64,000 nucleotides of DNA from Solea solea (taxonomy: Eukaryota; Chordata; Actinopteri; Pleuronectiformes; Soleidae): NCBI RefSeq assembly GCF_958295425.1, contig NC_081136.1, forward strand, positions 32,701,929-32,765,928. Reading direction: 5' to 3'. Within the stretch, counting starts at the first letter, position 1, and each line of letters starts with the position of its first letter. Below, piece after piece: positions 59,168-64,000 of this stretch. The position numbers were made by a program, and so were the translations under genes. The notes beneath the pieces were generated by a model. The model did no database searches. It was given only the letters and a program-made list of their open reading frames with translations, and was not told where the DNA came from.

Positions 59168-62100
59168 GGCACACACTGACAGGCCTTTGAAGCTTGTGCA
59201 GATGACCTGGTCATAATCACACAGATGTTCTCACAGCCATGCTGTCCCCACGGATGTTGTTCCCCGTTGTGCCCGATTGTTTCTGATTGGCTGCTTTTTA
59301 AAAGAGATTTGAGTGTATTCTTTGGAGATTTGTTGGCCCGTGTTTGTGTCTCTGTGTGTGTCTACCAGAGAAATAATTCATTGAAATGAAAGTCTCAATA
59401 ATTTAATTAAGTCTTAACATGGTTCTTGAGACCTGTTGCTATGAAAGGACAAAGTGGGAAGACAGAATGCCCTTAATGCTCATCAAATGAATGCCAGACA
59501 GATTCGCTGCCAAGAAGAGAATCACTACACCGCAAAGGCGAGATGTTTTCACCTTGTGTTGCTTTCTTCCTCATCCCTCAGTCTATTATTTTTCTTTTTT
59601 TTTTCTTTTCATTTCCTGATTTTTCAGTGATGCTATCAGCCATGCGAAGATAGAAAAACAGGACAGTTTTACTACCCACTAAAAACTGAAATTATTTATC
59701 GAGTATTTGTAAAGAATTGTATTCTGTGTTTCTTATCTCTTTCTGCCCTTCTGAGAATTCTGTCAAGGTGAAGAGTAATTGCCGGAGATGGGTGATTTAC
59801 AGATATTCTCTTGTTCCTGTCCCTCACACTTCCTTCTGTTTTCTCCTTTTGAATTCAGCCTCAGTCGTCCGTCTCTCGTCTTTCCGTCCTTCTGTCCCTT
59901 GACAACACGAGGTGCCACTCTGTGTTACTGTCACATGAGCGAACGCCAGCCCCCACATCACAGCAACCTTTGATTGGACAGGCCTTTCCAGGTCGGCGAG
60001 CGGCTGCCTGATAATAACCTTGTTTGATTGCTGGAGCAGAGAAGTAATTGATTGATCTGCTCACCCTGTCTGGGGCCAGGTTGTAGAAGTAGCCTCGTGG
60101 GTGAGTGAGTGTGTGTGTGTGTATGTGTAGGACCAAAAGGTGTGGTTGATTGTTGAGGGAAGTACTAGATGAGCGTATATGAAAACATGCACGCTCATAC
60201 ACAGACCCAAACACCCACACCCATTTTCCTCCACACATCTGTTGTGGTATAGTGTCGATAAAGTGGAGGGAGTTTTTTTTAAAACACATTTGCCCTGTGT
60301 ACTTCTCTAAACAAACCCCAGCTACCAATAAACAAGTCATTAAACCTCATTAAAAGTCTCCAAACCCCCCTCTGAAAGGTTTGTTTGTGATCTCCTAATT
60401 GGTGGTTGCATCAACTTAGTCCATCTTTCTAGATAATTATTCTCGGTCCCAATTCAATGCAGCATCTAATCCAACTGTGGCTAAACAGACCCCCAGGCAG
60501 TTGTTGGAGACAGTGTTTCACAGTTCACAACTTGAATTGGTAAATGTTTGCCCTTTATGTGGGAATGCATGGAGCTCTATGGTTATGGTCGGCTCTTTTG
60601 TGTCGTCGTATGGTGCCTCTCTAACTAATTCGCTTGGTGAAATGTGTTATCCGATTTTTCCGCATACACGCACACACATATCCATATTTGACTCATGTCA
60701 CTTAGTGTCTGCGAGCAGAAGCAAAATTGGCCCTTCTCTGGATGAAGAGTTAACAAACAAATAGTTTTATTTGCTGCTTATGTCTTTGATTTGGTGAGTA
60801 ATTCTGCCTCTGCTATTCTTCCTGTGGAGTTAAAGGATAATTTTGGTGTGAACTGAAACATTATGAGTCTGCCTCAGTAGAGATGATGCCTTTCGGAATT
60901 GTTAATCCAAACCCAAGCTGTGAGATGAAGACACAAGCGTTGTTGTTTATTCAAGGAGATGGATATCGCTTCTCTTTCGGCCTCCCCTCCCGCAGCAGCA
61001 GTTGTGGTTTGATCACTGACGACGCTGGAGTTGTGGTGTGCCCACTGAATGTGCAACCAGTGGAAAAGCCCTTTCCTCTGCTCTTCTTTCAAGTTAATGC
61101 ACACAAATACATACAAGTGATGCAGCAATTACTTCAGTGTTTGAGAACAAGGGAAATTGATGCACATGCTCATCACTTTCCTTTTTAAAGGTTCTCCAAA
61201 CTGACGTGAAGTTAACTTGATTTCTCCATCTGCTCTCCTGTTTGTCACTGGAATAAGTGAAACATGGGAAGTCAAGATAGAAACACTTTTGCAATAAAGT
61301 GCGACAACACTCAACTGCCTCATTTTCCATCGGTGCCGATGAGCAGCAAAAGTGTAAACAGCCTCCCCTCTACCTGTAAGTGGTTGCCTCTCTGAAAAAC
61401 TGTCTGGCTTAAATTCATTACATCCACCCACAATAGAACTCGCAACCACATCAATGAAGATAGGAAGGGAATTTCACCCAGAATAGGACAGAACAAACTC
61501 AAGGATGGGAATAAACAACATAAGGGAGGTAGGGAGTGAAAGGAAAAGGCGAAAAATCCATTATGTTTGATGTTCGCGTCTCATCTTGGCAGCAAATGCT
61601 GGTGGAATAACCCTGTGAAATGACATTAGGGGCATCTTGTAATGTGATTTCGGCTATGAGTGAATATGAGATTTCTAATGGATTTGAGCACATTAGAGCA
61701 GTCTTTATCTGTAGTATTTATTCCCCCCGGTTTCAAATGCAATTTGCTAAGTACAATGTTTCTCTCTGCTCTAGCTCACTAGCTTTCTGGCTAGAAGGGA
61801 TGTGGGGGAGGATTATATTATTTTTTCGGGGGTTTTTTTGTGTCAGTGGCACTCCATAAAGATATCATGATAAATATATGAGACACAGCACATGCGACAA
61901 ATTGGTTTGTTATGAGAAAGAGAGATTGTTTTTATAATGTGTGCAGAGGTATGCAGAGAAAGAGAAATGTCATCAGGAGCATGTGTTCTTGTGTTAGTTC
62001 ATCTGTGTGTGTGGTTGTGTTTTGTCCAGTGTCTTTGTGAGTACAGTGAGTTCATGTTTGCCAGTAAAGCACCTGAAAACCCCAAACATGTTATTTGCAA

Positions 62101-64000
62101 GGATTCGAAGTAGAAATGAAGCATGGCATGTTATATCATTATGATAATAAAAGATTCCACATGAACCTAGATCCCAATTCAAATGTAGGAGTGCACACTG
62201 GGTAGACCTGTGCGTAGGAGAGTGAAATGAACAAATGCAAAATAAATTATGAAATTCATACACACCGTCGGTGTCTGGGGAGGGAAAAAAAAAACCTAAC
62301 TAAAGCTTATGTGAAGTCTCTTGAAATAAACGCAATCAGGTTGCTGAGTCAAGGTAGACCTGCTTTCAGGTTCAGTCAGTGAGCCTGATTTACTGGATTG
62401 TTGACATGGGAATATTCTGCCACAGCCCTTTTCTGATCAGGTGCACTCTTCAACGCAGCGATGCACTGCATAAGCTTCACAACAGTCCTTGAGATGAATG
62501 AACCGCAGTCTGATGCAGAGCTCTGACGTTCTCATAGGGCTCTGTTTTCATAGCACTCCATCACAATCTCCCTCCGCTTATATTGTAAAAAAAATAATAA
62601 TAAAAAAAAAATGATAATAAAAGACAAAGGCTCATGTTCATCTCCAATTTTACTGACACCCTAATATCTGTCTGTGACTGATTGGGGTCACAGCATCCCT
62701 GATTAGCATTCACATCTACGTGTCCCTGCCAGTGTTTCCGCAAATTGTCCCAAATCAGCCAATGTGGTGCACTCGAAAGCTCTCTGCAGGCTTAATGAGC
62801 TAGATTAAAAAGGAAGTCACTTAACCCATGACTGAGACACACACACACACACTATAGAAAACCATATGTACTCATCACAACCGAACAAGCACAAACACCA
62901 ACCAAAAGCATACACGCACACACACAGCCACCTCAAACCCATCTTGCATTTCACTGGATGGGAGATGGAGCGAGGCCATTATGCAAATGTCAGGTGTCAA
63001 GTGTAAATGAGGTTGGAGGGATGGGAAACAGAAGTATTGAATCACACTGGCTCCCTTAGCAACTGCACCAAGGTAATGGGAGCATTCCAGGACGTAGGCA
63101 GGCAAACACCTTCCTCAGTGGCGTGATATTGAAAAATATTTAGTCTTGGTCTGCGTGATCTAAGAATGAGTAGATAGCATGACCACTCTCCTCATTCATA
63201 CTTGGAGTGTGGTGCAGAAAGGTGGCTTCATGTTGAATTTGGCCTCATATTTTGGTTTATATTCATGTCACTAATAGACAAACCAGACACATTGAAAAGG
63301 GTGTTGGTGCATTCTGGTCATGTATAGGTGCATCAGTGAATTTCTCACAACAGAAAATAGTTTCCAGAATTGCTCTTAACCATCCTTTATGCATTATAGT
63401 GCAGTAATTGTAGCCCACAACAGTGTCAAATCTGTATGTAGATACATTTAACATCTGTTCGCCCCTCCCTTTTCTAATTATGTTTCGGTATCTCGGTGAG
63501 AAAGACTGAGATGAAACATGTTCTGTACTTAGTGGCTCCTCAGGCTACAACTGTGTTTAATAATGGACGTAAACCTGAAAAAGTAATTGTAGAAACATCA
63601 TGTAACGTCATCTTTTAAACACTGTGAGATACATTTTCAAAGCAACTGACTCAAAGTCTCATCAATGTATTATTAATTGCTATTGTACACAAACATATCC
63701 ATATATATCATAACCTCCCCCATAATGTGTAAATTCAGTTTCCTCCCTGCATTGATCCTCATTTATTATCTGAGGCCTCTGATGCATTATGTCAAATCAA
63801 TTCTGAATAATTATTGAACTCAACCAGTTCTCTCTAATCGCTAATCAGTGAGCCTCCACATTTGAATCGAAGATGGCACACTCTCATGGTCATTAAAGTA
63901 AATACAGGAATTCAGTTTTGCATAAAAATGCTCGTCTTAGTTCATTGTATAATTATGGGCCTCTTTAATAAATAATAATGGCTGACATTTTCATGTGATT

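Larger units (their letters stand above)
55833..64000 (+). other. exoc4 intron 11 (partial, runs off right edge)
   Basis: At least 8.2 kb of noncoding sequence. It contains the assembly gap (56301-56500), an alternating purine-pyrimidine CG tract (57107-57124), purine-rich sequence (about 57865-58050), a CA-rich tract (about 59137-59167), a complex TAATTG-containing segment (59940-60085) and a poly-A/AAT stretch (62586-62622). An exon hidden in the gap cannot be excluded. Confidence 0.8.

Noticed and set aside
59861..60340. Minus-strand open frame of 159 codons in intron 11
   Set aside because: Contains CA-repeat-derived residues and overlaps a candidate noncoding element; no recognised homology.

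Overview
This is a stretch of a ray-finned fish (teleost) nuclear genome. The signs are spliced vertebrate genes with GT-AG introns, CpG-poor AT-rich introns, many CA/GT microsatellites, and several interspersed repeat families that I recognise from teleost genomes. It contains one 200-base assembly gap (56301-56500). The species cannot be named from the sequence; the repeat families suggest an acanthomorph-type fish (inference).

Two protein-coding genes lie head to head, in the same order and orientation as human CHCHD3 and EXOC4 on chromosome 7q32-33. On the minus strand, chchd3 (MIC19, a MICOS subunit of the mitochondrial inner membrane) has its first three coding exons at 10878-10798, 9819-8820 and 724-631; the rest lies off the left edge. 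Its second coding exon is 1000 nt long. It carries a proline-rich insertion of about 300 residues that human MIC19 (227 aa) lacks. Part of that insertion is built from a 57-bp coding minisatellite and part from a GAG-triplet run encoding polyproline. On the plus strand, exoc4 (SEC8, an exocyst subunit) starts at 16353. Eleven coding exons (16353-55832) give about 509 of roughly 974 residues, all splice phases agree, and the gene continues off the right edge.

Layout: 1-10878 chchd3 exons and introns; 10879-16352 shared intergenic region with chchd3 promoter motifs (ETS, CRE, inverted CCAAT) near 10990-11100 and exoc4 promoter motifs (ZNF143-type, TCTCGCG, ETS) near 16281-16330; 16353-64000 exoc4, with very large introns 7, 8, 10 and 11. 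The introns hold SINE copies, a hAT-like MITE nested inside a larger long-inverted-repeat element (46042-47209), microsatellites, purine- or pyrimidine-skewed blocks and several complex segments that look like candidate conserved noncoding elements. No RNA gene, CRISPR array, intact transposase or additional protein gene was found. The two genes have unrelated cell roles (cristae organisation and vesicle tethering), and no new multi-gene system is evident. The most unusual feature is the proline-rich MIC19 exon.
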